Notes: a model not told the origin generated them from the letters alone. A stretch of 64,000 nt of DNA from Thermoplasmatales archaeon (GCA_027366585.1 DAHXNF010000059.1:62001-126000); one strand, 5' to 3'; shown: positions 9,295-19,401, counted from the stretch's first letter. Numbers and translations are program-made.

Positions 9295-10119
9295 ATGGAG
9301 ATATTCATGACCTATGATGAAACAAATAAATTCAAGGTATTGGTGGAATCGGGCCAGGATCCATCAAGCGTATCTATATCCAGGTTCCTGGTCGAACATT
9401 ACCCATTTCGCACAGGGCGCATTCCGGGAATGCTCACAGCAGGGGGATACGTTCTTTACAGATCAGAAGAAAAACACCTCTATATGAACAACCTGGAAGA
9501 GACATTATCCAAGCTTGGAATAGCCCCTACGACCATAATTTTCCTATCCAAGCACAGCTCGCAAGCAAAAATCAAGTCCCTCACAGTGCACGCAATGGGG
9601 AATATCGGGGAAGCAATACTTGGGGGTTACCCCTCTCAGGTTTCAATGTCAGACCCAGGAAACATGTCCTCTGCACTGCGAATAATGAGGAAGACACCCG
9701 TTGAGGGATTCAACATAACGTTTGAAGCCACTCATCACGGTCCCTTGACAATGATACCATCTTTTTTTATTGAGATCGGAACTGAAAAGGAAGACTGGGA
9801 AAACGAATCGGCGTTATCCACCGTGTCAAATGCGATAATGCATTGTACAGATGAAGGAAAAGAAGGGTTCATCGGAATTGGAGGCGGTCACTATTCCCCC
9901 AAGATAACTGAATATGCCGTAAACAGCGGTGTAAATGTGGGGCACATACTATCGAAACACTCTCATGAAGCACTTTCTCCCGAAATGATAGATCAGTGCG
10001 TGCAGCGGACAAAGGGTTTCAAAGGTTTTCTGGTGGACTGGAAGGGAACACGCGGCCCTATCAGGGAAATGGTCAAAAAAATAGCAAATGACGGCTCCTT
10101 TGAATTGATTTCTATATAG
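9295..10119 (+). CDS. dtdA: archaeal D-aminoacyl-tRNA deacylase (DTD2)
   Basis: 274 residues. The protein matches the archaeal/plant DTD2 family: FLSKHSSQAKIKSLTVHAMGN in the middle, EATHHGP near residue 144, FIEIGTEKEDWEN, and IGGGHYSPK followed by VGHILSKH. DTD2 is a metal-dependent enzyme that removes D-amino acids, and in plants aldehyde adducts, from tRNA. The family N-terminus is short, so the start could equally be Met5 (9307). It heads a plus-strand run of genes that includes a DUF1611 protein and a MurL-like protein, which suggests a local concern with D-amino acids. Confidence 0.9.
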   Translation: MEIFMTYDETNKFKVLVESGQDPSSVSISRFLVEHYPFRTGRIPGMLTAGGYVLYRSEEKHLYMNNLEETLSKLGIAPTTIIFLSKHSSQAKIKSLTVHAMGNIGEAILGGYPSQVSMSDPGNMSSALRIMRKTPVEGFNITFEATHHGPLTMIPSFFIEIGTEKEDWENESALSTVSNAIMHCTDEGKEGFIGIGGGHYSPKITEYAVNSGVNVGHILSKHSHEALSPEMIDQCVQRTKGFKGFLVDWKGTRGPIREMVKKIANDGSFELISI

Positions 10120-10271
10120 TTGTATATTATATTAAATATATATAGGTAAGGATGTTTATTTTCAAGCCGCTCTACGTGTTTTTGTAATAATATTAGTGTG
10201 TGAAATAACATTATATTTAAATACTGTCAAATTCTACGTAAATTAAGGTCAAAAGCCAAGGAATAAAATAA

Positions 10272-11237
10272 ATGGAAGAGAGTGTGGAGGACGAGCCTCC
10301 TAATAAAACTCCTTTTTTCCGAGCACGCAACATGGAAAGAGTCCTCAATTTTAAACGACTTTTTGTTAAATATGAGGGTGGCGGTGTTACCGGAACACAG
10401 AAAGACAGAATTTCTAAGTATCATGTAATGAGGGCGAGAGAACTTGGGTATGATACTGTATCCCTGGGATCATGCGGAAATTATGGCGCATCTCTTGCAT
10501 ATTTTGCTGGAGAGTATGGCATAAAGTCCATTATTGGGGTACCTTCATTTTACTCTGGAGAACGACTCAACGAAATCAGGTCATATGGTGGTCAGGTCCT
10601 CGATATTCCGATGAAGTATGAAGGTGTAGTTGAATACATGAGACAGAAGGCAGCCGACGAAAACTGGTATGATTCAAATCCTGGAAACTCAAACTCTGAA
10701 CTCGACTTTCAAGGATACGCTATGATTGCCTCAGAGATCTTAGAGCAGCTTGGTAGGTCTCCTGAATTCATAGCGGTCCCCGTAGGAAATGGGACTACTC
10801 TCACTGGAATTTACAAGGGATTCAAATTGTTGAGGGAGGCTGGATTGACTGATTCTGTTCCAAGGATAATTGCAGCATCTACCGAAGGTGGAAATCCAAT
10901 CGTGAGATCTTGGAGAAAGGGTACGAGAAGAATAGAAGATCTTGGCCCCGACGAGGTTCGAGAAACTTCTATTAACGAACCGCTGGTGTCGTATATTTCT
11001 TACGATGGACAGGCAGCCCTTGACTCAATATACGAGAGCAATGGCTATGCCTTTGAAGTTCCGGATACTGAGATGATACGCTATTCTCAGTTGCTTATGG
11101 ATCATGAACATGTTGACGCACTTCCCGCCTCCAGCTCGGCAGTCTTTGCAGCCAACAGGGTTGCCAAGACTCTTAACCGGAAGATAGACTGCGTGGTCGT
11201 TATAACAGGAAAAGGGAATACTTGGAAGACGCAGTAG
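10272..11237 (+). CDS. PLP-dependent enzyme related to threonine synthase
   Basis: 321 residues of fold-type II PLP enzyme. Lys44 in the GTQKDR motif is the expected Schiff-base lysine; true threonine synthases usually have a GSFKDR-like motif here. The phosphate/substrate loop is SCGNYGAS (67-74) and the PLP-phosphate loop is VGNGTTLTG near residue 177. At about 320 residues it lacks the extra N-terminal domain of many threonine synthases. Its 3' end overlaps the DUF1611 gene by 16 bases, so the two are probably co-translated. The substrate is unknown; racemase, ammonia-lyase or beta/gamma-replacement chemistry are all possible for the fold. Confidence 0.75.
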   Translation: MEESVEDEPPNKTPFFRARNMERVLNFKRLFVKYEGGGVTGTQKDRISKYHVMRARELGYDTVSLGSCGNYGASLAYFAGEYGIKSIIGVPSFYSGERLNEIRSYGGQVLDIPMKYEGVVEYMRQKAADENWYDSNPGNSNSELDFQGYAMIASEILEQLGRSPEFIAVPVGNGTTLTGIYKGFKLLREAGLTDSVPRIIAASTEGGNPIVRSWRKGTRRIEDLGPDEVRETSINEPLVSYISYDGQAALDSIYESNGYAFEVPDTEMIRYSQLLMDHEHVDALPASSSAVFAANRVAKTLNRKIDCVVVITGKGNTWKTQ

Positions 11238-12259
11238 TTCTTGCCGAATCAGTGTTCGGCACCACTTATGGAAAGACGGCGAACGGTCTAGTTAGGTTTT
11301 CAAGGCGCTATAAGGTCCGATACGTGATTGACAGCAGTCACGCAGGCGAGGACGCCGGTATGGTACTCGGGGGAAAGAAATCCGGAATACCCATTGTTTC
11401 AACTTTGCAAATAGACGGAGTTCCTAGGCCCGAGACCATGGTTGTCGGGGTAGCAACAGATGGAGGAGTTCTACCTCCAAAATACAGGAAATTCATTGCG
11501 GAAGCATTAAAATCAGGCTTGAACGTGGTGAGTGGTCTTCACGAATTCCTTAGTGATGACCCTGAATTTGCGAAGCTAGCCAGTCAACACGGACGAACCA
11601 TCACCGATGTCCGCAAGATGTTCAGGGATAGGAAGGACGTATTCACCGGCAGGATACTTGATGTGGAGTCAAAAAAGATTGCAGTTCTCGGTACAGATAG
11701 CGCAGTTGGAAAGAGAACCACATCTGTTTTTCTCTCAGAAAACATGATCAGGAAAGGAATAAATTCCGTCATGATCGGCACAGGCCAGACCTCCTGGATG
11801 CAGGGTTTTAGGTATACTATCGTCCTCGACGCGATAATAAACGACTTTGTCTCAGGCGCACTTGAATCCGTAACTGTGGAGGCATGGAATGATCTTCACC
11901 CTGATTATATGTATCTTGAAGGCCAGGGGTCGGTACTTCACCCGGCCTACCCCGGAAGCTTCGAAATAATAGGCGCACTGCATCCCGAAGCAATTGTGCT
12001 GCAGCACTCCCCGAAGCGCATCTTCTACGACGGATTTGAGAAGTTCAGGATACCTCCACTTGAGAAGTACATACGCATCCTGGAGCTCTTATCGGACAGG
12101 AAGGTTATAGCGATTGCCGTCAACAAAGATGACATGACCGACAACGAAATGCTGGATTACATGGAGAAAACGGAAAAACAGTACGGAATCCCGGCTTTTG
12201 ATCCGCTTGGAAATCTTGACGGCACCACCTCATACATAAAAGACATATTGGGGAAGTGA
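11222..12259 (+). CDS. DUF1611 family protein, possible D-glutamate N-acetyltransferase (DgcN-like)
   Basis: 345 residues from a TTG start that overlaps the preceding gene. This start is chosen because DUF1611 proteins begin with a segment like VVLAES-FGTTYGKTANGL. The N-terminal domain is followed by a P-loop domain with GTDSAVGKRTT at 157-167, GTGQTSWMQG, and YLEGQGSVLHPAYPGS, all diagnostic of DUF1611. A bacterial and haloarchaeal family member, DgcN, is reported to act with DgcA in D-glutamate catabolism as an N-acetyltransferase. Orthology to DgcN is not shown here. The next gene may be coupled, since an SD-like sequence spans the stop codon. Confidence 0.8.
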   Translation: MEDAVVLAESVFGTTYGKTANGLVRFSRRYKVRYVIDSSHAGEDAGMVLGGKKSGIPIVSTLQIDGVPRPETMVVGVATDGGVLPPKYRKFIAEALKSGLNVVSGLHEFLSDDPEFAKLASQHGRTITDVRKMFRDRKDVFTGRILDVESKKIAVLGTDSAVGKRTTSVFLSENMIRKGINSVMIGTGQTSWMQGFRYTIVLDAIINDFVSGALESVTVEAWNDLHPDYMYLEGQGSVLHPAYPGSFEIIGALHPEAIVLQHSPKRIFYDGFEKFRIPPLEKYIRILELLSDRKVIAIAVNKDDMTDNEMLDYMEKTEKQYGIPAFDPLGNLDGTTSYIKDILGK

Positions 12260-12263
12260 TCTG

Positions 12264-13703
12264 CTGTCCACGAATTACCTGGATCGCGTTGTATTAATAG
12301 AAAGGATCACTGTTTCTCCGCCGGTTATCGAGAAGAGGAGGATCAGTTCAAGCATTGTATTGAGCATACAGGGCATTGAACATGAATTCCAGCTCATTTT
12401 CTCTTACAGGGAAGATCTCAACATCTCTGAAAATCTCGCTGGTCTTATCCTGACAATGCCCGTCATAAATTTCACCTACTTTGCGAAGGAACTGGTACTA
12501 AAATATGCAGTCTCGGGTAAGGACAAATCCCAGCTGAATGAGTTCATCAGGATAAACAATAGGGAAGTCTTTATCAACGCGATCTGCAGGAGAAGATACG
12601 ATTTCTACAAGCCGGAAGCAATACCTGCCTCTGAAGAAATCACTGAAGAGAATGCATGCGGCATCACCACGCTGATTGCTGAAAAGCTTATTCCTGACGC
12701 TTCAAAAGATACACTGCAAATGAATAATGCAAAGGTTGCAGTTCTTTCGAGCGGTGGAAAGGAGAGTCTCCTGACATATTCAATGCTCAGGGAAACCGGC
12801 TTCGATGTCCACCCGATTTTTTTCAATGAATCCGGCGCGCACTGGAGGGCAGCAAAACCCGCGTTTGATGCCTTTTCTGAGAGAAATGAAAACACAACAA
12901 AGGTTTGGTCCAACGCCGACAGGTTTTACAGGTTCTGCCTCAGTCTTCTCCCATTCCTTAAGAGAAACACAATCAGGAAGAGGACAGACACATATCCGGT
13001 GCAGCTATTCACGTTTCCCGTCTACATTATGTCGATGGTGCCAGTACTCCTTTCAAGAGGAGTTTCGATTGCACTCATGGGAAACGAGTTCGACGATCCA
13101 AAGGATATGCCCCCTTTTCATGGGATCAGGCACTACCATGCAATATTTGATCAGACCCCTGATTTCACGAACATGATGACATCTTACCTTCATGACAAGG
13201 GATTCAACCTTTCAATATCGTCACTTGTATATCCAGTCACTGCGACTATAGTTGAACGGATACTTATTCACAGGTATGGAGAAATATTTGCTCTGCAAAG
13301 ATCTTGCCATTCATGCTCTTCCATGGATGGCAGTATAATCCCATGCGGTAAGTGTTCCAAATGCATGGGAGTAATAATGCTCATCCTTGGTTCAAATGGA
13401 GATCCGCGCAGGATAGGTTATACTGACAAGGACATAGAAACAGCCAGGATCAGCTCCGACAAGCTTCGCCTTGATTCAGATGAGATTGAATATCTTTATT
13501 CTTTGGAAAAAAGGGATTCCCATGTTACCGGGATACATGTTCTCCCGCTTGATAAGATGCCTTTTTCACTCCTTCCCGAAAAGATAAGGGACGCCGCCTT
13601 GCCAATTTTCATACAGTACACTTCAGGAATATACAGCCTCGATCACGGAGAGTGGAAGCAGGATCAGAAATACGACTCAATCATCAGGAGAAGCTCCTCC
13701 TGA
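12264..13703 (+). CDS. PP-loop ATPase resembling the MurL glutamate epimerase family
   Basis: The PP-loop SSGGKES lies near residues 162-168, and a zinc-type cysteine cluster CHSC...CGKCSKC is near the C-terminal third. The first conventional start is TTG at 12360 (447 residues). The frame is open upstream to 12240 and appears coding, but holds no ATG, GTG or TTG. A sequence close to the full anti-SD complement (GGAAGTGATC, 12252-12261) precedes CTG at 12264, giving 479 residues. The layout (N-terminal domain, PP-loop, SC...CGxCxKC) recalls MurL, the ATP-dependent enzyme that epimerises the terminal L-Glu of UDP-MurNAc-L-Ala-L-Glu. The resemblance is from memory, so QueC-like or other PP-loop functions are open. 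Confidence 0.6.
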   Translation: MSTNYLDRVVLIERITVSPPVIEKRRISSSIVLSIQGIEHEFQLIFSYREDLNISENLAGLILTMPVINFTYFAKELVLKYAVSGKDKSQLNEFIRINNREVFINAICRRRYDFYKPEAIPASEEITEENACGITTLIAEKLIPDASKDTLQMNNAKVAVLSSGGKESLLTYSMLRETGFDVHPIFFNESGAHWRAAKPAFDAFSERNENTTKVWSNADRFYRFCLSLLPFLKRNTIRKRTDTYPVQLFTFPVYIMSMVPVLLSRGVSIALMGNEFDDPKDMPPFHGIRHYHAIFDQTPDFTNMMTSYLHDKGFNLSISSLVYPVTATIVERILIHRYGEIFALQRSCHSCSSMDGSIIPCGKCSKCMGVIMLILGSNGDPRRIGYTDKDIETARISSDKLRLDSDEIEYLYSLEKRDSHVTGIHVLPLDKMPFSLLPEKIRDAALPIFIQYTSGIYSLDHGEWKQDQKYDSIIRRSSS

Positions 13704-14164
13704 TTTCCCGCTGTCGCATATTCGGCTAGTGGTTCAGCATTTAGTGAAAGGAAACTGTGTCCCCAGTTGAATTTTGACATTACCTCCTCGGCTATGTCCC
13801 GGTAACCACTTATATACATGGCAGCTGCAACGGCCTCGGCGGATGATAATTTCCCCGGTTTTCCGTAATTTACGGGGTTAGCGGCCAGTAGAGTTGGCAA
13901 CTTCCTCTGGTTCCTAGAAACTCTCTCCCTGAGCCTTCCCGGGTTGCTCCAAGATCCGTCCAATGCGCTTATTCCACATTTCCCGACCCTTGCAGCATCT
14001 GTTTTGAGTATGAAAGCAGGGGCAAAAGGATTCAGTGTTAGCGAACATCCCAGCCCACTTTCGGAGACCTCCTCTGCAAGGCCAAGACGCTTCAGCTTCT
14101 TCATGGTGGACTTTTTAGGGTCGTCCTCGCCATAGTAGACATACTTGATGACAACTGATCTCAA
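13664..14164 (-). CDS. tsr3: Tsr3-type rRNA aminocarboxypropyltransferase
   Basis: 166 residues from the TTG at 14164. This start is chosen because DPKKST appears where Tsr3 proteins have it, near the N-terminus, and because the longer version would overlap pyrG. Diagnostic segments are LDGSWSN, RKLPTLLAANPVNYGKP, KLSSAEAVAAA and FNWGHSFLSLN. Tsr3 transfers the aminocarboxypropyl group of SAM onto a pseudouridine of small-subunit rRNA. The 3' end overlaps the convergent PP-loop gene by 40 bases. It is divergent from pyrG with 56 bases between starts. Confidence 0.9.
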   Translation of the reverse strand: MRSVVIKYVYYGEDDPKKSTMKKLKRLGLAEEVSESGLGCSLTLNPFAPAFILKTDAARVGKCGISALDGSWSNPGRLRERVSRNQRKLPTLLAANPVNYGKPGKLSSAEAVAAAMYISGYRDIAEEVMSKFNWGHSFLSLNAEPLAEYATAGNQEELLLMIESYF

Positions 14165-14220
14165 TATTTTACCAGATATGATGGCGATTAATTTAATTAG
14201 TCTCCTTATGCTATAACAGG

Positions 14221-15834
14221 ATGCATTACATAGTAATAACGGGCGGAGTAATCTCTGGCCTAGGAAAAGGAACAATTACATCGAGCCTTTCCCACATTCT
14301 CTCGAATTCCGGGCACAATGTTTCTGCAATGAAAATTGATCCTTACATCAATTATGACGCCGGCACAATGAATCCTTACCAGCATGGTGAAGTGTTCGTC
14401 CTTGATGACGGCGGGGAAGTGGATCTTGATCTCGGTAACTATGAACGTTTCCTTGACAGGAATCTTGTTACAGATAACAACATTACAACTGGGAAGATTT
14501 ACAGCGAAGTCATCCGCAGGGAAAGGGAGGGAAAATATCTCGGAAGTACAGTTCAGATCATACCGCATATAACAAACGAGATCAAGAGGAGGATTAGGAA
14601 AGTTGCACAAACAGATTCTTCGGAAATACTCTTGATCGAGGTAGGAGGAACCGTTGGTGACATAGAGTCCATGCCTTTTCTTGAGGCATTAAGGGAACTC
14701 AACAGGGAAGAGCCAAGGAATTCTGTTCTCTTCTGTCATGTAACACTGATACCTGAAGTTGGTTCAAACGGCGAACAGAAAACAAAACCAACCCAACACA
14801 GCGTAAACGAGCTAAGAGGCATAGGTATCCAGCCAGATATTATATTCTGCAGGCTTAAAGGCCAACTTTCTGAAGAATCAAGGAAAAAAATATCGCTCTT
14901 CACCGACGTACCGGAAGCAGGAATAATTGGAGTTCCGGACGTCAAGAGTCCCTACTGGGTGCCGGAAGTCATGAACAAGCAGGGTATCCTCCAGTACATT
15001 GAGAATTATTTTGAAATGAAGCCCGCAATATTTACTGATCCCTGGAAAAAATACAAGGAGAATTTACACCATGCAAAGGAGTCGGTGAGAATTGCAATAG
15101 TGGGCAAATATACCAACCTGCTTGATGCCTACATGAGTCACAAGGAAGCCTTCACTCATGTTACAGGAACCACTGGAATAGGCGTGGAAATAGTTTGGCT
15201 CGATTCGGATAAACTGAAGGAATCCACTGCCGAACTGGCAACTGTGGATGGCATACTTGTCCCCGGTGGATTTGGCTATAGAGGGGTCGAGGGGAAGATC
15301 AGGGCTTGCCAGTTTGCCAGGGAGAACCAGGTCCCGTTCCTCGGGATCTGCCTCGGTTTCCAGGCTGCGGTAATTGAATATGCAAGGAATGCACTTGGCC
15401 TTGCTGGGGCCAACAGTACCGAGTTCGACGCTAACACAAAATATCCCGTGATCGATCTGCTTCCTGAACAGGAGGGAATCTCAGACATGGGCGGAACTAT
15501 GAGGCTAGGCGCAAAACCAGTAACTGTGAGGAAGAACACAATTGCCCATTCGATATACGGCAGCGATACGATCTCGGAAAGACACAGGCACAGGTACGAA
15601 GTGAACCCAAAGTTCATAGGAGACTTCGAGCAGGCGGGGATGCTGTTTTCCGGGGTCGATGATGCCGGCATCCGTATGGAGATACTGGAACTCAGCGGGA
15701 GGAAAAACTTTATTGCCACGCAATATCATAGCGAATTCAAGTCCAGGCCGCTTCTTCCGTCAAGAGTGCATAAATACCTGGTTGAAATGGCTCTGGAATA
15801 CAGGAAAGTGAAAACTGATGAAGGAAGTCCTTAA
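14221..15834 (+). CDS. pyrG: CTP synthase
   Basis: 537 residues, full length. The synthetase domain opens with the P-loop-like [10 protein letters not shown] and has [20 protein letters not shown]. The glutaminase domain carries the nucleophile cysteine in LGICLGFQ and the His-Glu pair in [10 protein letters not shown]. It converts UTP to CTP using glutamine and ATP. It is the first gene of a plus-strand series in which each gene overlaps the next: SCP2-domain protein (17 bases), DP2 (4 bases), GPN GTPase (4 bases). Confidence 0.97.
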   Translation: MHYIVITGGVISGLGKGTITSSLSHILSNSGHNVSAMKIDPYINYDAGTMNPYQHGEVFVLDDGGEVDLDLGNYERFLDRNLVTDNNITTGKIYSEVIRREREGKYLGSTVQIIPHITNEIKRRIRKVAQTDSSEILLIEVGGTVGDIESMPFLEALRELNREEPRNSVLFCHVTLIPEVGSNGEQKTKPTQHSVNELRGIGIQPDIIFCRLKGQLSEESRKKISLFTDVPEAGIIGVPDVKSPYWVPEVMNKQGILQYIENYFEMKPAIFTDPWKKYKENLHHAKESVRIAIVGKYTNLLDAYMSHKEAFTHVTGTTGIGVEIVWLDSDKLKESTAELATVDGILVPGGFGYRGVEGKIRACQFARENQVPFLGICLGFQAAVIEYARNALGLAGANSTEFDANTKYPVIDLLPEQEGISDMGGTMRLGAKPVTVRKNTIAHSIYGSDTISERHRHRYEVNPKFIGDFEQAGMLFSGVDDAGIRMEILELSGRKNFIATQYHSEFKSRPLLPSRVHKYLVEMALEYRKVKTDEGSP

Positions 15835-16147
15835 CAACCTGGCAGAGAAAATTAATAAAAGGCTTGCCACAGACGAGAAGTTCAAGAAAAAGCTTTCCCA
15901 GGTGCAAAAGACATTTTGCATTGACTTTGATGGAAAGGATTTCTACAATTTCTCACTCGAAAATGGCGCAGTTTCCGAGATAACGGAGGGCAAGAAGGAT
16001 GCGGACATATTGATTGAAGTTTCCTCTGATCTCTTCAACAGGCTTCTGAACGGAGAAGAGGATGCCATGTCAGCATACTTCGAGAAGAAGATCAAGATTA
16101 AAGCCTCCCTGATGGATAAGCTGCTTATCAGTGACCTCCTGAAATGA
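15818..16147 (+). CDS. SCP2 sterol-binding domain protein
   Basis: 109 residues comprising one SCP2-like domain: an N-terminal amphipathic helix, FCIDFDG and [11 protein letters not shown] strands, then the [23 protein letters not shown] region typical of the family and a C-terminal helix. SCP2 domains bind lipids or acyl-CoA; the ligand in an archaeon without sterols is unknown. The gene overlaps pyrG by 17 bases and DP2 by four, so it is expressed with them. No membrane segment or signal peptide. Confidence 0.82.
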   Translation: MKEVLNNLAEKINKRLATDEKFKKKLSQVQKTFCIDFDGKDFYNFSLENGAVSEITEGKKDADILIEVSSDLFNRLLNGEEDAMSAYFEKKIKIKASLMDKLLISDLLK

Positions 16148-19100
16148 CCTCAGATATAAAGGCGTATTCTGCCCGGCTCGAGAAAGAGGTCCGTCTTTCC
16201 TACGATCTTGCGAAGAGGGCAAGATCAAAGGGATATGACGTAACAGACAGCATTGAGATACCGCTAGCATCGGACATGGCAGAGAGGATCGAGGAGTTGA
16301 TCCAGATAAAAGGACTGGCAGCCATGGTCCGAGAATCCTCAAAGACAATGTCCCGCGAAGAAGCATCGATCTCGGTTGCAAGGCAGGTTGCAAGGGATTT
16401 CCTGCCTCAGGGAAAGAAGATTGCTCTTGACAAGGCAGTTCGCGTTGGGTTGGCAATACTTACGGAGGGTATACTCGTTGCACCACTGGAGGGAATAGCC
16501 GATGTCGGCATATTCCCGAATGACGACGGCACAGATTATGTGTCTGTTGTCTATTCAGGACCAATAAGAGGGGCAGGAGGAACTGCCCAGGCTATGAGCG
16601 TGCTGATAGCAGACGTGGTCCGCCGGGACCTGGGCATAGGAAAGTTCACCCCGACTGAGGACGAAATCCAGCGATACACGGAAGAGATAGACAGTTACAA
16701 CAGGATAAAGCACCTGCAGTATCTTCCATCGCCGGAGGAGATCAGGCTTGTTGTCTCGCGTTCGCCAGTGATGATTGACGGAGAGGGGAGTGAAGAAGAG
16801 GAAGTATCCGGCCACAGGAACATGGCGCGAATCAAGAGCAACAGGATACGTGGCGGAATGTGCCTTGTAATTTCAGAAGGACTGATCCAGAAGTCAAAAA
16901 AAATACTGAAGCATACAAACGCCCTCTCGCTGCATGATTGGGATTTTCTGTCCAATATCAGCGGGCAAAAAACTGATGACTCAACCGAGGACTTGCATAA
17001 ATCAGAAAAGTTCCTGAAGGACATAATAGCCGGCAGGCCTGTGTTCTCGCATCCTTCGAGGTCAGGTGGATTTCGTCTCCGGTATGGCAGGTCCAGGGTA
17101 TCGGGACTCGCGGCAGCATCTATACATCCAGCTACCATGGTGATTCTTGGTGGCTTTATTGCGATCGGTTCGCAGATAAAGGTTGAACTCCCAGGCAAAG
17201 CAGCAGCCGTAACGCCGTGCGACAGCATCGATGGCCCTATGGTCCTGCTGGACGACGGCAGGCACATCCGGATATCCAGCATCCAGGATGCCGAGAAAGC
17301 GCTGGGTCACATAATCCAGATAACGGACGTAGGGGAAATATTGATCTCTTACGGCGATTTCGCCGAGAACAACCATAAGCTAGAAAAGCCACCGTTTACC
17401 GAGGAATGGTGGAAAATACTTGCCAGGAAGATACCTTTACCCCCGGAAGATCAGGAACAGATCGATTGCGAGAAGGCATTCCAGCTATCGAGAAAACATG
17501 GGCTTCCGCTGCATCCATCCTTCCTGTACTTCTGGCATGATATTACACATGAGGAACTTACATTTCTCATAAAAGAAGTGGCTGCTGGAACATCCGGCAC
17601 CAGGATTAGGTTCAGGAAGAGTGGAAACATGATGGATCTCCTGATTCGCCTCGGAGCACCATTCAGCACTGAGGGTGAAGATTGGATAGTTCCGCATCAA
17701 CCGGAGATATTCCTGCAAACACTTGGGCTAGACAAAGAGGCAGCGGATCAGCTTATCGGAAGGATCCGGGAGGAAAAGAGTATTGTGGAAAACCTCAACA
17801 TCCTTTCCGGCGTAACTGTAATGGAGAAATCCCCGACCAGGATCGGTGCAAGAATGGGCAGGCCTGAGAAATCCGGGGACAGGAAGATGAAACCCAAGGT
17901 CCATGTCCTTTTTCCGGTCGAGTCCTATGGTGACAACAGGCGCTCTATCATAATGGCAGAAGATCGCGCAACCGATGGATACGAGAGTGAGGTTGCATCC
18001 AGGAAGTGCCCAAAGTGCGGCAACATAACGCCTGTTCCCGTATGTGATGAATGTGGCCAGCCCACTCTTTTTGCAGAATCCAAGAAGATGAACCAGATAA
18101 ATCTGCCAAGACTGATATCGGCGGCTGAATCTAACATAAAGGTCAGCCTGTCCGATATTAAAGAATTCAAGGGGGTCAAAAAGCTCATGTCCGACATGAA
18201 GGCATGCGAGCCCCTGGAGAAGGGAATGCTTCGCTCACTGCATGACGTTTCCATCAACAAGGACGGAACATGCAGGTACGATATGTCAGATATACCAATT
18301 ACACACTTCAAGGCAAGCGAGATTGGCACTGCTGTACAGAAACTCCATGATCTAGGCTATGAGGGAAGCGATGAATTCGAACTGTTTCCGCAAGACATCA
18401 TAATTCCAGCAGATGCCGCAAAGTACATGCTTCGTGTTACCCAGTTCATTGACCAACTCCTCGTATCATATTACAGGATGGAGCCATACTACTCATGCAC
18501 AAAGCCTGAGGATCTTGTTGGACATCTCGTGATCGGGCTTGCGCCGCATACAAGCGGAGGCATCGTGGGCCGGGTGATCGGCATTTCACATGTTTCGGGA
18601 TGTTATGCGCATCCGCTATTTCACGCGGCTAAGAGGAGAAACTGCGACGGTGATGAGGATAGCATAATGATGCTTCTTGACGGACTGCTCAACTTCTCCA
18701 GGTGGTTCCTTCCCTCAACCCGAGGCGGCTTGATGGATGCACCGCTTGTCCTTACTATGCACCTGAAGGCAGACGAGGTCGACAAGGAGGCGATGAACCT
18801 TGATACCCTCCCCGAATATCCAGAAGAGTTCTATAATGCAGCAATGCAGGAAAAGATGCCATCCTCGATTGAAGGGGCTATGATGTCACTCAAGAAATTT
18901 GAGGCATTAAACGGTACCGTTATGGGCATCGGGTATACTCATAAAACAGGAAACATCAATGATGGAGTCACTGTCTCTGCTTACAAGACAATCGGGACCA
19001 TGCAGGAGAAGATAGAAAAACAGCTTGGTCTGGCTGAGATCATCAGGGCTGTTGACCAGAATGACGTTGCAGCCAGGGTGCTCAGTTCTCATTTCCTTCC

Positions 19101-19401
19101 CGACATTTATGGAAACTTCAGGGCGTTCTTTTCACAGGAATTCCGGTGCACGAAATGCAACACCAAGTATCGCAGGATCCCACTTTCCGGGAAGTGCAGG
19201 AAATGCGGCAGTTCAAGCATAAATCTTACAATACACAAGGCATCGATCGTGAAATATTTGGAAGAGACCATCAAGGTATCAAACAACTACCAGATGCCGG
19301 ATTACCTCAAGGCAAGGATCGCGAACCTTGCAAGAACGATAAAGGGAACTTTTGTTGAAGATAAAGAAGATACGCTTGAAACGTATGTAGATGAAGTATG
19401 A
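16144..19401 (+). CDS. polC: DNA polymerase D large subunit DP2
   Basis: 1085 residues with no intein. The N-terminal KH-like region, the PIRGAGGTAQAMSVLIAD segment and two catalytic-barrel regions match PolD DP2. The active-site aspartates are in NCDGDEDS near residue 838. Zinc ribbons occur at CPKCGN...CDECG (about 620-637) and at CTKCNTKY...CRKCG near the C-terminus. DP2 is the catalytic subunit of the replicative family D polymerase; the DP1 exonuclease subunit is not in this window. The start overlaps the SCP2 gene by four bases (ATGA). Confidence 0.96.
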   Translation: MTSDIKAYSARLEKEVRLSYDLAKRARSKGYDVTDSIEIPLASDMAERIEELIQIKGLAAMVRESSKTMSREEASISVARQVARDFLPQGKKIALDKAVRVGLAILTEGILVAPLEGIADVGIFPNDDGTDYVSVVYSGPIRGAGGTAQAMSVLIADVVRRDLGIGKFTPTEDEIQRYTEEIDSYNRIKHLQYLPSPEEIRLVVSRSPVMIDGEGSEEEEVSGHRNMARIKSNRIRGGMCLVISEGLIQKSKKILKHTNALSLHDWDFLSNISGQKTDDSTEDLHKSEKFLKDIIAGRPVFSHPSRSGGFRLRYGRSRVSGLAAASIHPATMVILGGFIAIGSQIKVELPGKAAAVTPCDSIDGPMVLLDDGRHIRISSIQDAEKALGHIIQITDVGEILISYGDFAENNHKLEKPPFTEEWWKILARKIPLPPEDQEQIDCEKAFQLSRKHGLPLHPSFLYFWHDITHEELTFLIKEVAAGTSGTRIRFRKSGNMMDLLIRLGAPFSTEGEDWIVPHQPEIFLQTLGLDKEAADQLIGRIREEKSIVENLNILSGVTVMEKSPTRIGARMGRPEKSGDRKMKPKVHVLFPVESYGDNRRSIIMAEDRATDGYESEVASRKCPKCGNITPVPVCDECGQPTLFAESKKMNQINLPRLISAAESNIKVSLSDIKEFKGVKKLMSDMKACEPLEKGMLRSLHDVSINKDGTCRYDMSDIPITHFKASEIGTAVQKLHDLGYEGSDEFELFPQDIIIPADAAKYMLRVTQFIDQLLVSYYRMEPYYSCTKPEDLVGHLVIGLAPHTSGGIVGRVIGISHVSGCYAHPLFHAAKRRNCDGDEDSIMMLLDGLLNFSRWFLPSTRGGLMDAPLVLTMHLKADEVDKEAMNLDTLPEYPEEFYNAAMQEKMPSSIEGAMMSLKKFEALNGTVMGIGYTHKTGNINDGVTVSAYKTIGTMQEKIEKQLGLAEIIRAVDQNDVAARVLSSHFLPDIYGNFRAFFSQEFRCTKCNTKYRRIPLSGKCRKCGSSSINLTIHKASIVKYLEETIKVSNNYQMPDYLKARIANLARTIKGTFVEDKEDTLETYVDEV

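Noticed and set aside
10272..11237. Annotation as genuine threonine synthase
   Set aside because: The lysine motif differs, the protein is short, and no threonine-pathway genes are adjacent.
15276..15719. Minus-strand frame inside pyrG
   Set aside because: Antisense to the conserved glutaminase domain; no family features.
16695..17282. Minus-strand frame of 195 codons in DP2
   Set aside because: Shadow of the polymerase gene; Ser/Pro-rich mirror composition.
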